Translations under genes and position numbers: made by a program | NCBI GenBank assembly: GCA_009617715.1 | Contig: VTFK01000113.1 | Coordinates: 248,001 to 312,000, forward strand | Reading direction: 5' to 3' | DNA: 64,000 nucleotides | From: Plectrocnemia conspersa | Lineage: Eukaryota; Arthropoda; Insecta; Trichoptera; Polycentropodidae | Notes under the pieces: generated by a model | What the model was told of the DNA's origin: nothing | The model's database searches: none | The model's input: the letters and a program-made list of their open reading frames with translations, nothing else | Shown here: positions 34,501 through 46,260 of the stretch, in pieces | Position numbering within the stretch: position 1 is the stretch's first letter | Layout: the number at the start of each line of letters is the position of its first letter

Positions 34501-37500
34501 GAAATAATCATTATAATAATAATCAAAGTGGTAACTTATATTGAAATAATAGGGCTGAAAACGAGTAAATGTAATTTACATTGCAATTATTTTGTTAAAA
34601 TGCAGAAATTGAATATACCTAATATTTATTCAAAAAATTATAAAATTAAAAATAGGAACGATGTACATATGACTCGATAGTCAATTGCCAAATATCTAAA
34701 CAAGCGGTATTAATCATAATATCAAGGCAAAATTCTTGTACTATAATTATTAATTTTCTCAATATTCCCGTGTTTTTAATAGGATAGATTAAATACCGAA
34801 ATGAGGTTACGGAGATAACTCTCAAAAGAAAATAAAATTAGTGTCGAAAGCGATAATTTTTTTTACGTTTGGTTACTGGGAACGGCAAATAATTTGGAGA
34901 ATGATATGGCTAATAATTTATATGCAAAATGACTGATTTAGAAGTGGGTTAATCTCTTAATTTCACACAATCGAATCAGGTTACATCTAGTTTTCTATCA
35001 TTGATAGGTAAAACAAGTAGTTACCTACTAACACATAGAAACAGCAAAGGCAACGCAATCAAAAAACAAACACCACAAAACCAACGAGTCCAGAAAACTG
35101 CCTTTAAAAAACAAAACAAAACCTTTATCCAGGAGTAGGGCACTAGGGGTCGCCGTCCCGAAAAGCCAATTTCGCCCACCCGCTCCCGAAAAAGAGAGAG
35201 AGAGAGAGAGATATTTAAAATAGATAATGGACAACAGGCTAGGGAGGAACGTGGGGGTTGCAAGGGAAAGCCCCCGAGGCACGGCCCTAACCCTCCGATC
35301 TATAAGGAATTTATTACATATCGCGAGCTAACCCCAAATCCTCCCTCGCGAGCCAAATTCGTCGCGAAGAAAATTAAAACGAGATCTAAAATCGAGATTT
35401 TCAATAATCCTATAAGGCTTATAAAGTTTATGTAGACCACGTGACACTGAAAAATGATGATCACCGTATCTTGGAGAGAAAAAAATAACCGCCTCGGTCT
35501 TAGAATATATGCTAGTTATATAAAAGCCGTGAAAATAACACTAGGATTTTTTTATTAGAACGTCGAGCGAATTGGGGAATAATCTAATTGTATACTTTAA
35601 TTGTTTTATATTGATATAAACATATTGAGAACATTAGATCGCGTCACCTGCGTATGTCGCCACGTGGCGTCGATTCCCACGGAGACGCCGGCGCTCTATT
35701 TGCCAACTGTCTCTTTCCTTCTCTTTGTACTAAACATGTTACAGACTCTCGATGATAATGTGATTAAATCCAAATGAGACTTGTAAGCGCGACTTTTAGT
35801 ACCGTTCCGATGGGAAATGACATTATGTGACGCATTGAAATTGTGCAAGAATATACAGGATATGGTATGACATGACTGTTTTCTTATTATTGTATCAATA
35901 CTAAGATAAAACTGAAACATTCGATAAACTCAATAATATTAGATGCACACAATGTATTGTTTTTATATCAAGTTTTAAATGCGACTTAACAGGGAATTAT
36001 TTTAAGAGATATGTGCATTTAAATAAATACTTTGTTCAATAAAACAATTTTTTGTGCATCTATGTAAAGTAAATCTTTGGATTTTTTCTTATAAAACGGA
36101 TTCGTTGTAGAAAGTTATGTTCACTATTCTAACTAAAGCTCGTTTGCACATAATCTATCCAACAGTAATGGGCAAACAATTCGTTTTTTGGAACAATTGT
36201 TTTATATATTGCGCATTTAAATTGTCTTTGTTTTAAACTATTTATATATGAATACTAGTTTGTTTATTTTCTCTTTGATTAAATTAGTTATACAATAATA
36301 TATAAAAGATGATCCAACATCAGTCAAAAATAATGTTATCATGCGCCTATAGCGCTCATCATTTACTATTCAAATCCGACCTTCGTAGTTTTCAAAAAAG
36401 TAAGACCCAATGACGCCACCTGACAACAATGCGCACCAGTCACTTTTTGGGCATGTAATGATCTCTCGTGAATCACATGAAGATTTTCTTCGTCCTATAT
36501 GCGGTAATTTTGCTTATTAACATACTCAGAAGGTGGAAATGTGCCTCATTTTCCTCGACAAATCAGCACCAACTTCCTGCTGCTTTAACACCCAATCTGC
36601 GTCTCTGCTTCAGATCTTGTATTATCTAATTTACAATGCTGCCAACACAGAAAACGCGAATTGGATCATCTGTAGCATATATCAATATTTATGTATATGG
36701 AGCATATTAGATAATTTCTCATTTTATTAACTTTTCAGTTAATTATTTGTAGCTTTTTTTAAGAATGATATAATCTATATATTTGTATAACATTTGTAAA
36801 TATAAGTTTATTGATTTATTAAAGTATTACAATAATGTGATGCATATTTAAAAATAAAATTGGTCGTGCATGACATGATGTTTGCAAGCTGTATTAATTA
36901 GTTTATAATTAATAAAATATATGTCATTGATTTACTGACTAGTTTGGTGTCTTACTATTTTTGTGTAGCGAGACACCAGACGCTTGTATTTAAATCGTTG
37001 TAACGCATTGGGCTAACGTAGGTGGCATGATGCAATGGAAGATTTACAATAATTATAAATTGTAGTTTCCATTAATATTTCATATTCAAATCTTTAACTC
37101 AGTAGTTTTTAAGTTTTTCCTTAATTTATTTATTAGGCCTACAAGATAAACTAGTGGTGACTAATATACGAAAGACCTGGGATCAAATCCCATACGGAGT
37201 AGTGTTATTCAATTTATATCGTGTCTGGGTGATCGAAATTAGTGATTATTAAATCAATAAAATTCCGAACGATAGCAAATATAAGGTTTTCTTAATCTCA
37301 GAAATGAATAATTAAAATAAAATCAAGCTAGGTCGCGCAGACATCTATTGCTGTAATAATTGTTTAGAATTAATGAAATAGATGCCCATTTCGGTCTAGT
37401 GCCTCACTAATTAGTAGTGTTGGTTGTGTTTACTGTGTCATTTTAAATATAAAAATTCATGACGAACTAGTGTAGCCAATGCTTTGATATTCACGAGTGA

Positions 37501-38131
37501 TAATAAAAACTCGATTTTTTCGACATTCTATGGTAAACATTTAAGTTGTTTATGATTCGCTATACTCAAAAGGGTATTCAAGATGTTTTGAAGTGCTTCA
37601 CTTGAACTTGTTATATGCCGACGATTTGAAAATATTTAAATCTATCAGAACGATCACTCTTAATCTCTAAGATGTACCATATTTATGAATGATATGACCA
37701 ATTCTTTTGATTGAGCTCTAATTTTTAATTCAGTGTTTCATAAATGTCTTCCCATTTTACCTTTCAAGATAGGTTTTAACCTCCAATGCCATTTTAGATT
37801 ATAATTAGATATACATGGGATTCTTCAGTGTCGTAGATTTTGGCACAGTACTTTTCTCGACTAAATTCGCAGCGAAGTGCGTTTATCTGATAAGAACCCA
37901 ATAGTGCAAACGTCAAACTGATTTTGCCGCCAAAAATTATATAAACAGAAAACAGCTGCTGCGGATCGGAAACGCCAATGCGGCATAATTTAGCAAAAAA
38001 AACGCTCCACGTCCAATTGGGGTGGGACACAATAGGGTCGGCGCTTAAACACACGCGCATACCTTTCTTAGTCTCTTCTTGATTATCTTCTCGGCGGCGT
38101 ACACCCTGTCGCCGGCCATCCCGAGCTCCAT
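22506..38131 (-). CDS. Pc: Polycomb (chromobox subunit of PRC1), complete to first stop
   Basis: Two coding exons join in phase 0: 38063-38131 (ATG at 38131) and 22506-23417 (UGA), giving 326 residues. Exon 1 reads [20 protein letters not shown] and ends at an AAG|GTATGC donor; exon 2 begins [20 protein letters not shown] after a TTTTTCAG acceptor. Together they form the chromodomain (about residues 9-60), with aromatic-cage residues Tyr11, Trp32 and Trp35 that read H3K27me3. Residues 96-114, [19 protein letters not shown], are a motif shared with fly Pc. A Pro/Ser-rich linker follows, then the C-terminal Pc box (about 283-316) with [18 protein letters not shown], which binds the RING1 partner. 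The length is shorter than fly Pc (390) because His-rich runs are absent. An in-frame stop precedes the ATG, and Met5 is a second possible start. The intron is 14.6 kb and full of transposons. The frame remains open beyond the stop (separate entry). Confidence 0.95.
23418..25599. other. Pc intron 1, 3' part
   Basis: A+T-rich. Segments 24650-24710 and 24990-25050 are related direct repeats around TTGTTATAACT and TTCTCG(T/C)GAAAC, probably two fragments of one transposon family. A G+C-richer patch at 25200-25400 has no readable gene. Confidence 0.4.
25600..25693 (+). mobile_element. Jockey LINE reverse-transcriptase fragment
   Basis: One frame reads [15 protein letters not shown], the typical segment near the C-terminus of Jockey-clade reverse transcriptases. 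The same words occur at 33570-33620 on the opposite strand. Readable sequence stops at TTAA (25691-25694), where the piggyBac-like element begins. Confidence 0.65.
26281..27500. mobile_element. Element with GGGCGA-array terminal inverted repeats, nested in the piggyBac-like element
   Basis: The left end carries two words of the form ATTGGGCGAC/T (26297-26332). The right end carries five in inverted orientation, spaced about 15-17 bases (27424-27493). Such arrays at both ends in opposite orientation mark a TIR element with repeated binding sites. No coding capacity is visible, and I do not recognise the superfamily. The interior contains a 173-bp tandem repeat. Confidence 0.6.
26663..27085. 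repeat. Tandem repeat, period 173 bases, about 2.4 copies
   Basis: Copies begin at 26663, 26836 and 27009, each with GGAAATTCAAAAG (third copy GGGAATTCCAAAAG) followed by TTGTTCTCACAGTA. Copies 1 and 2 share ACTTATCAGCGCTAGTTCTG. The third is cut off after about 80 bases. The equal spacing shows head-to-tail duplication inside the nested element. Confidence 0.85.
28063..30838. other. Pc intron 1, central spacer
   Basis: A+T-rich apart from the CpG-rich block at 29270-29420. A B-box-like word GAGTTTGAATCGC at 28110-28122 could be a SINE remnant. At 30360-30390 GTTTGACACGCCTG resembles a hAT end. No host exon is visible. Confidence 0.4.
29270..29420. promoter_or_regulatory. CpG-rich block inside Pc intron, with NRF1/EWG-type site
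   Basis: About 150 bases are strongly enriched in G+C and CpG compared with the A+T-rich surroundings. They include the palindrome GCGCATGCGC (29367-29376), the core of the NRF1/Erect-wing binding site. It could be an alternative Pc promoter, an enhancer or a non-coding RNA promoter. Short open frames on both strands (29163-29387 minus, 29239-29478 plus) arise from the composition and match nothing I know. Confidence 0.35.
30839..31756 (+). mobile_element. Tigger/pogo-like transposon relic, internally deleted
   Basis: The ends are inverted repeats, CAGGTAGCCCCCCGTTCATTGCG and its partner CAGTAAACCCCCGCTCAACGCGG, flanked by TA on both sides. Inside, the plus strand encodes a CENP-B-type DNA-binding segment ([20 protein letters not shown], about 30970-31025). 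A broken stretch with YWKDKTFIS follows, then the C-terminal segment of a Tigger transposase (31283-31570). Stop codons and loss of the DDE core make it dead. The 95-codon open frame at its end is the remnant of this transposase and not a host gene. Confidence 0.8.
31757..33559. other. Pc intron 1 spacer with TATA-containing G+C-richer patch
   Basis: Bases 32220-32590 are G+C-richer than the surroundings. CCTATAAAATCCC at 32274-32286 followed about 25 bases later by GGTCTCAATAATC looks like a TATA/initiator pair. It may be a solo LTR or a promoter of an unknown transcript. A 64-codon open frame at 32400-32594 is not recognisable. The rest is A+T-rich. Confidence 0.3.
33560..34330 (-). mobile_element. 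Jockey-clade LINE reverse transcriptase relic
   Basis: On the minus strand, pieces of one reverse transcriptase appear in order. [16 protein letters not shown] lies near 34150-34230. [20 protein letters not shown] then leads into the catalytic FADD (about 33994-34007). [18 protein letters not shown] and KKEVKYLG follow near 33790-33890, and [14 protein letters not shown] near 33570-33620. Frameshifts and stops separate them. 5' parts (endonuclease, ORF1) are not visible, as in a 5'-truncated LINE. Confidence 0.8.
34331..38062. other. Pc intron 1, 5' part
   Basis: Mostly A+T-rich. Bases 35000-35400 form a G+C-richer unclassified repeat read best on the minus strand, with a (GA)n run at 35193-35211. 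A second G+C-rich patch is at 35640-35700. Bases 37130-37260 contain an A-box-like word (TAGTGGTGACTAA) and a B-box-like GGGATCAAATCCC, suggesting a decayed tRNA-derived SINE. No exon is convincing here. Confidence 0.4.
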
Positions 38132-38960
38132 GCTTCCCGCAATTTTGACGAATCAACACCCCCTACCCCAGCAGCGAGACATATCCGATTCGAATTTGGC
38201 GCCAAACACCGCGTGAAACGACAATGCGTTCAACTGCAACGACAGCCGGCGCGGCACTGGCGTGACGTATTACCCCCACCGCTTCGAGCAGTTCGGAGCT
38301 TCGCCGACAGAGTGCGCGAGTGCAGCAATTGCCTCTGAAACGTGAAACATTTGAATATTAAAAAAAAAATATGGATCGAAGTACAGAACCGAGCATCGAT
38401 CGAGTGGTGAGCGTCATTTCGTATGGCTCGCATGTTATTTTGCGCAATTTAGAGCACTACGGGACGCTCCGTTCGCCTCCCGCCGATAATAGACTCGTCC
38501 GGCACTAGAGGGAGATGGGCGATCATGCACAATGCGCGCGAGCGAGACGGAAGACAACCCCGCGCGCGGCGCTGCGTTGCCACACTTATACGCGAGTAGC
38601 CTGAAAGCGATCGAATCGAATGCAAAATAAATCGATAAAAACCTGTATATAGTTAATCCAAGGTCCGATATTGAGGTTAGGGCACTCGCGATGCTTGTGT
38701 TCGATTTGAGCGAAAATTCGGCACAGAGTGAACGTCCGTCACACGACACCGGCGCGTCGAGACTGAGTCCCCCCGGCGGTGAATCGCATACTGCGGCCTA
38801 CTCCGCGCGCCGCGTTTCTTTCGGAGGCAAGGCGCTTTTATGTCGCCGCCGCGGTGCAAACACGCAGATCGGCGGCCATGTGCAATTCGAGGCGAATTGC
38901 GTAGTTGAGCGTCGATCGGAAAAACAAACATGTCCGCCGATCGATCTATCGGATATTATG
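38132..38960. promoter_or_regulatory. CpG-rich promoter block upstream of Pc
   Basis: The 830 bases before the Pc start codon are rich in G+C and CpG, in sharp contrast to the A+T-rich neighbours, and end near 38960. This is the expected position of the Pc 5' UTR and promoter. On the minus strand a TATA-like word (ACATAAAAGCGCC, about 38830-38842) lies inside. Overlapping open frames on both strands (38230-38981) are effects of composition. A plus-strand ATG with a GTGAGC donor at 38371-38406 is listed among the findings. Confidence 0.6.
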
Positions 38961-39202
38961 CATCTAGAGATGGGTGTGTAATTTTATATTATTACATAAA
39001 TTCTATGCTATCATCTGAATTAAAAAACTAAGACAGCTTGTATAAACATACAGGAAAAACTAAAGCATATTACCTTTAAAAACTAAGGCTAGAGTTGAGA
39101 GATTAGCATTTAAAAAAATTTCGATCTTTAGAAAAATTGCACAAGAAATGACAAGAAAAATATAATATACGAAAAGATATGGATCTCATAAGTCTAAGAT
39201 AA

Positions 39203-41041
39203 GGTGACCAGATTTTGAAAATATCAAAGAAGGACACTAAAAATAAAAAGGTCATATTGTAAATTTTTGTTCGAGGAAGACATTATCTAAGAGAATACAG
39301 CAATAATGCCTGCTTCATTATTGATTCCCGTTGATGAAGTGGCTGTATTCTAACGTATATATAATATTATATATACACCGAGAAAAAGTTGAATTGGGAA
39401 TTACTAATAAATTTACGCCCAAAATGGCCGTCAATAATAGAAGCATATTGTCTACGAATATGTTGGCCTTGAACCCAGAGGCGGACTGGGCAATCCTCCA
39501 TGCCAGTGTTTCCCAAACATTTTGGCGGACCAGTAGAAAATTTTCCTAAGCACCAGCTTCCGCTACTATTTTTTTTTATATGACTTGAAATTTATTTAAA
39601 TGCATGATTAGCCATCTCAAAATGTCCAATATAAGATTTGTTGGTTAAAGCTGTTCTAAATCTTAAGTAATACACTAGTAATTCTTATCTTTTTTATGGG
39701 ATTTAATTAATTACATTAATTATAACTTGATTCTTAATAAACCAAATTATATATTTATAGTTTTTAAAAATCATATTTTAATCAAGTTAAACTTGTTAGT
39801 ATTAAAATAATTATAGCTAACAGTGATTTGAAGGTAAAGATGAACCAATTAGAACCCATATACATACTGTTCTCGTACTTAATCTTTCAATTTTACAGGC
39901 ATATGACTCAAAAATAAAATTACGTGCTAGGAAACATTGTGAATGCTCCGCAGTATGTTCGCGATAAAGACATTCATCGCGAACACACCTAGGTGTCGAA
40001 GACGTCGCCAATGCTATAAAAAGTTTTACTGCTAAGCATAAAACGAGGCTCTAATAGCATGTCAACATCGAGGCAGTAAACTCTTCAATATGGACAACTT
40101 GAAAATACGGCTGAAGAGGACTAAGCCATTCGTACTGGTCTAGTTATTATTACTGGAACTCATTTACTATTAGTGATTGCGTAATGTAGTGTCAATATAA
40201 TGTAATATTATTTTTTGATCATATAGACCAGTTTTAATGTTTAAAAATAAAATAAAAACAAAAAAATGTATATTTCAATGCTATTAACATTTTTGTATAA
40301 TTAGCCTCGAACAATCATAGCCTTGTGTTGGACCGTTCCATGGTCGTAAAAAGTTTCATTCGTAAAATCCAACAGTTTAGCTTACAAAGTGACAGTATTC
40401 TTTGATGTTATAAATGGATTTCGGATCCATTTAGTTCCTATTCTTTGATAGTCTATTGAACTTTCGTAGATATAGTACGCTTCACCGACATAAATGATGG
40501 TTGATGCTAAATTGTGAAACATATCGTAACTCACTCACTTTTTCCATGTTTCTATCTTTCGTTTATAGTACGGTGACCAGACGTTCTCCTCAAAAAATTT
40601 CGAGAATTTTTTAGTGCCCGTTGAAAAAATAAAAAAAGCATTAGCAAATGTTTTAATTTAAAAATAAAACTTTAAGAATTAAAATACTGGAGGATTTTTT
40701 TTTATTTCGTTGTAAACAACATCGACTCAATCGTATTTGATTTGGTTAGATTTTTAATTGGTTATTTTTGCTGACAATCTAGAAAATAAAAATCTAAATT
40801 TATTTAAAAAAATGTTTTAAATTTATTAAAAAAAAAAAAATGTTTTGCAATGAATGAATTACAATGCAATGGTGGATCCAAAAATGTCGTGATAAGCGAC
40901 AAGACCTTTAGTCTTTACGATTTCAGAAATAAAAAAATAGTAAAGCCGTATTTCCAAATGCAACGAATGAATTACAATGCAATGGTGACAAGACCATTTA
41001 GTCTTGAGCGCTTATCTTCAGTTTTTCAAAATCTGGTCATC
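39203..41041. mobile_element. DNA transposon remnant with GRTGACCAGATTTTGAAAA ends
   Basis: GGTGACCAGATTTTGAAAAT at 39203 and, reversed, GATGACCAGATTTTGAAAAA at 41041 are terminal inverted repeats. A third end-like word, GGTGACCAGACGTTC, lies at about 40571, so two related elements may be nested. Inside is a direct repeat, GAATTACAATGCAATGGTG, at about 40856 and 40969. No transposase is readable. At 39465-39540 words such as CAGTGTTTCCCAAACATTTT look like a further hAT end. Confidence 0.5.
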
Positions 41042-43436
41042 TTATTAATAACCATTGTAAAACATGAAGCTATCTTTGCTTGCCGGTAGTTTGGTAAAAA
41101 TCACGCCAAGTCATCTAACTTAGATATTCGATCTAATTTTTCTGTTTTAAGGGTATGCGATCAAAAAAAGTTTGGAGATCACAACAAAAAATTAAATTTA
41201 AATTCTTTTAGTCATAAAAGGGCATGGTGTCAAAATATGAATAGCACTTTAATTTAGTTTTTGGATCATCGTTTAATATTAATAGGGGGGGGGGGCAAAT
41301 TTAGTTTTTGTCTGGGGCGCCAAATAACCTAGGGCCGGCCCTGAGCAAGAATAATGTTATATTGGTTTCACAAAATTCCCAAAGCGCTTCATATTTGTCT
41401 AAATATTTCACTTCTTTTCGTCTAATATTTCACTTTCAACTCTTTCTCTCCTTGTCTTTTTAAGTGCAGAATAATCTTCCAATAGGCGATTTTTTGGTTA
41501 ACTTTTAGTTCGTGCGGCATCCATTTTTCAAGCTTCTTTGTATGTATTTACATGTACTGGCACATTCCTCTTCGCGCACAACCAATCACAGGGCAGAAAT
41601 TTAAGAAAAATATGTTATTGTGCACTGATTCCTGAAAAAAAATTTTGTTTACAATGTGTGAAAAGTATTAATACATATAATATATTACTTGTACATATTC
41701 GAGCCTTCCGTGTTATGGACTGTAGGTATGTATCATATTATAAGTTAAGATTCTCTCTTTCAACTTATTGTTTGTAGTCGGACGATTCTTGTACATCGAT
41801 TCTTCAGCCTTACACGATAAATATGAATATGGTGGTGTCATTCGGGTAAAAGATTTAAAATAATCGTGCTTCAATACACCTTAAGAATAGTGCCATAGAG
41901 TTTCAAGAAGTGTACACAAAAGCTCTATGTGGTTAAAATTAATTATTATATTTTCATTGAATTGGCTTATAAATAGATAGATAATATTTAATATTAATAA
42001 TCCTACAATACATTGTCGAGGAATACCTATTCAAACTCTAATAACGTGTGGATTCTCAGTACCTATAATCTTGTTTTGAAGAATTATATGCTCCAATAGA
42101 CAAAGAGCTTATATAGTGCCGCCCGGGGCAATCCTTAAAATATACATTTTTTTGCAGGGTTTTAAAATCACACTGTTGAAGTGTCAATAGAATTATAAAA
42201 TTCAGGGATGAACCACAATAAGATTTCATCGCGAAATGCCGCCCACATACATAGATAAATAATCGTTCTTATCATTTATTAGTTAGATACAAGTTTTATG
42301 TTTTGTTAAATATTAAAACATTATTAATCTAATTTGTTAAATATTAAAACATTATTATAACAATTGTATCGGTATTTTTTTTATATTCACATGTATATCA
42401 AAAAGTGATAAAATCTCTAGATTTCATTTGAAAGTTGATGGAGTAATTTTTTCAATGAATCCAATCCTATAGATGGTATTTGCTTACTTTGTATGCGTGG
42501 GTAAAAATACATTGCGTTTGTTCCATTAATTCCAAACAATTATAAGGCAAAGGATGGACGATAAGAATCTCAAGGACTCTTGTCCGCAAAAATGGCTCCC
42601 GTGTCCCATTCAACGTTATAATGATCTCCCGCAGGCGTGCGCTTTTGTTATGTTTGGCACAAAACATGGCGAAATTCTATTGTGTACTTCGAATAGGACG
42701 TTATGTTTTGTGCAACGCGTGTAAACATGTAGGAGTTTATATCCTTAAATTTTAGTGATTTATAATATATAATACTTATGCTAAAAAAAAACTTTTAATA
42801 AAATATCATAGCAGTTATTCAATGGCAAAATAAGTTATCTAATGACTCTAAAGCTATAACTATAATACAATTAAATTTTGAATAAGTTTTAAATATATAG
42901 ATATATTAACCATATCTTTAAGGAAATCTGGTTTGTTGCTTGCGTGAGATTTTTTAAGTAGGAAATATTATAATTAGTATGTAGTAATCTCATTAACATT
43001 ATTTACTATCGCGGCGGAAGCTTGATAGCTTATGACAGACATGTCAAACTAGTTTTGCGCCACGGGCCACACTATGTATTATTTGCATAATTTCAATATT
43101 AAAATAAAAAAACAAATAATTTAAATTTATTTTGTTATGCGGTGAGGAATTTCAGGACTTTTTTGTGTCAAAATTTTGATAAAATAAAATGCGTACGTGT
43201 GGTAATATATAATTATTAACAGAAAAAATAAAAAGACCCTGATTATAATATATTTTAAAATAATTTATTTATCTCAAATAAGAATAATAATCATGCAAAG
43301 ATTGGCTGTTAATCAATAATTATAAATATTTTTCAGATACAAATTCGTTTGACTAGTTTTGTCTAAAAGTGTAAAAATTATTTAAAAAAAAAATACTTCT
43401 AACCGTGTCCGGGTGTTTCAGGGTGTAGATATTACC
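41042..43436. other. Non-coding, A+T-rich, transposon ends
   Basis: A G run (41286-41296) followed by CCTAGGGCCGGCCCTG (41328-41343) looks like the end of a hAT-type element. A 31-base unit TTTGTTAAATATTAAAACAT is repeated at 42302 and 42333. At 43034 CAGACATGTCAAACT followed by GGGCCAC resembles another hAT left end, with a possible partner near 46535. No gene is visible. Confidence 0.4.
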
Positions 43437-44688
43437 GAGCGACCTTTTTACCACTTGGACATTTTACAGTGCGACAATCTTACGTGGGACTTTTTGCCGT
43501 ATGGTCATTTCACCATGTGAGCAATAATTCACGTAGTTAATGAAATCATACCGGACATTCGGCCAGAATCAAAGCCAATAAAACTCTTCGATCGATAGAA
43601 GATAAAGCGATTACAACGCAACAGGATTGAGTGCAGCAATCATCGGCCTAACAACAAATAATTCTATAACAAAAAATAAATAAATATTAATAGGTAAAAA
43701 TATAAATAATAACAGAAATAAAAAAAACCTTTATTTAAAAAATAAAAAAAACAACACGAAAAAATTAGTAAATAAAAATTAGGAAACATTTAAATAAAAC
43801 ACACATGTGAAATATCAATAATACTTTAATAAAAAAAACATGTAAACAACTTTTATTTTATTTAAAAAATAGAAAATAAGAAAAAAATAATTAAAAAAAC
43901 ATTAAGAAACATTTAAAACCATTTGTGACTATTAGTTTTCATATTTTTATACAGGCATTAGGCGAAATAAACAAGCAGCCATTTTTGTTTACTCCTGGAA
44001 AGACTGCTTGAAACGCATTTATTGCGCCGATTTCAAAATCTGTCATTAAATATTCCGGAGCCAATTTTAGCTCCAGATTTTGAAATATTCAACTTTTATT
44101 TTTTTAGGAAGTAAAGCGAATACTGCCAGAATCATGTTATCTTCTGCAGTTCCTTGTATTGTATACAACAGGTAAAAAAGCAACGACAATATTTTGAATG
44201 TCCCGTTTGCGAACTATTTTTTGGAGCGCGCTAACAGCCGCAAATTTAAATGGGTTGTGAAGATTAAGATCATCATCACTGTCGTACATCAGAAACAGTT
44301 CATTATTATGCGTCATTTTATATCTATTTGGAATTATCAAATTTGTTGGATTAAGAAGCACGTAAACGCGTCGTGCCGATTTATTTTTATAATTTTTTTG
44401 ACATTAGAATTATTTGGTATTTGGCCGATGACTACTGCACTAAATCCTATACAACCTTCTGCCAATAGCTGATAACTCCCGTGTTGTGTTGTAATCGCTT
44501 TATCTTTTATCGATTGAAAAGTTTTAGTGGCTTCGATTCTCACCGAATTTCCAGAATGATTATGTTCACCGACTCGTTGTGTTATGCTTTCATTAACCAC
44601 ATGAACAATTGCCCACACAGTAAAATGACCACGCAATAAAAAGGTCATACGGTGAAACGGGCACGGTAAAATGGCCGTGAATTTTGAT
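43437..44688 (-). mobile_element. MULE-type transposon remnant with long foldback arms
   Basis: The left arm (43437-43665) and right arm (44405-44688) are inverted copies of one another, including short repeated words such as GGTCATTTTAC. The right arm, on the minus strand, encodes RIEATKTFQSIKDKAITTQ, and 44250-44340 encodes NLIIPNRYKMTHNN. Both resemble the FLYWCH/MULE transposases of insects. The left arm repeats the same coding segment in opposite orientation with a small deletion. Between them is A+T-rich DNA. No intact transposase remains. Confidence 0.7.
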
Positions 44689-46080
44689 TAAGCAGTGTAA
44701 ATTCTTACTGCTATTTTTAGAGCTTAGAATATCGACGAACTTAAACAGAATTGAACAGATATAGTATGTATTATATGTATAGTGTTTCAAAAAAAAAAAA
44801 ATAAAAATTTATTGTTAGATAATTTAACTGCAATAATTGTCGTTTTTTTTCTCAAAACTAAAATTTAAATGGATTTTTAGATGTTTTTTTATTGTATATC
44901 TTCCGTTACAATATAACATACGTTAGCTTAATGCGTTATAAAAGAATAAGTAGTGATAGTCACCTATCTTTACGACTGGTCTGTTGGGCTAGTTTTATTA
45001 TATATATATTAATTACGAATATGTAAAACCATATAGGGTTTAATAAAAATCGTCAAATTAAATCTTAAATTTTATAATCTAGATAAAGTTAAAATATCTG
45101 GAATACCCACCAGTAAAATTTCTAAATTGCGACAGAAAGACGATGGATCGCTTTATTTTTATTAATACGTTTTATGCTCCCAATGCATTCCTAATCAATG
45201 ACTAGCTTCATTGATAATATTCTTTGGAGTGCAATTTAAAGATTTTAAATTATTATATACACATGTAAGTAAATATTTAAGGCAAATATAAATTTACTTA
45301 TCAGGATAATGATTTGCAATGTAAGTCTAATCTCTAAATCTCGTATAAAAATTCTTATCAGGGCTTTGAATATAGGACCAAGCTTCATGTTTACATTATG
45401 TTGTTTACATTTTGGCATATCTTAAGTTATTTACATTTAAATGAAAAGCGATGATATTATCTACTAAAATTATATAAAAATATAGTCTAACGCTAATGGC
45501 TTCAAATAAATAACACATAACGGCGCAAAATGACTCATTATGAATCATTAGGTATCATTATTTAATCGCGTTTATTTGTTCAGCATGTAAGTACATGACA
45601 GCTAAGCGTATTTACTGTGTGCTGATTGGCCAATTTCGGGTTTAGAAACCATTTTGCATGTTACATGTTTTAAAATATAAAATTTAGCTATAAATCTTTG
45701 TATTTAATTGATTTATTTATATAAGGTCAGTGTCTTTTCACCTGCGTCTATCTGCCTGTAGATTATTAATAGAAAACTAAAAAAAGGAAAATTCTTCGTA
45801 AATTGAAGGTTACTCAAAGCCAAAAAATAGCACGCAAAGATGCTTTTAAAATTCAAGGCAGTAGGAACTATTTCAAATAACAATATTTATATAAGTATTA
45901 CTATACTGAAAAAATACTAATAAATAAATAAATAATAATGTTATACTAAAGAAATAGGGGAAATATCTAGGCAGGTATATAGAAAATATAGAACGAGTTT
46001 TTTCTTAAAACTAGTAATTTTATTTTATTTAATTATATTTTATCATATATTTTATATGTTTAAGATATAGTGATTTTACG
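44689..46080. other. Non-coding A+T-rich spacer
   Basis: I see no gene and no clear repeat here. Confidence 0.4.
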
Positions 46081-46260
46081 GCTGCGCATAGAGACGCCAT
46101 TTATGGGGAACAGGGGGGGTGCATTGCCCCCCCCCCCCTTAACTTTAGCCAGAAAAATGCATGTCATTTAATAAAATCGTAATATTAAAAACACAATCAC
46201 TGACTGGCCAACTTTTGCTCCCCCCCCCCGTAAATACTGAAATAGCGTCCCTGGCTGCAC
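46081..46260. mobile_element. Short MITE-like element with G/C homopolymer runs
   Basis: GAGACGCCATTTATGGGG on the left and, reversed, GGGACGCTATTTCAGTATTT on the right are related inverted ends. Just inside are runs of G and C (46112-46118, 46127-46138, 46220-46229). No coding sequence is present. Past it, at 46495-46535, GGGCCAGATCCGGCCCGCGG looks like the right end of a hAT element. Confidence 0.4.

Noticed and set aside
35021..35282. 80-84 codon minus frames rich in Leu/Phe/Ser
   Set aside because: They cover a (GA)n run and an unclassified repeat; low complexity, no family.
37794..38159. 121-codon minus frame over Pc exon 1
   Set aside because: It is in another register; the Pc frame within it reads [11 protein letters not shown] and ends at a clean donor, and the long frame runs on into the intron.
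38230..38981. Several open frames on both strands upstream of Pc
   Set aside because: High G+C removes stop codons in all frames; no family match, and the frames contradict each other.
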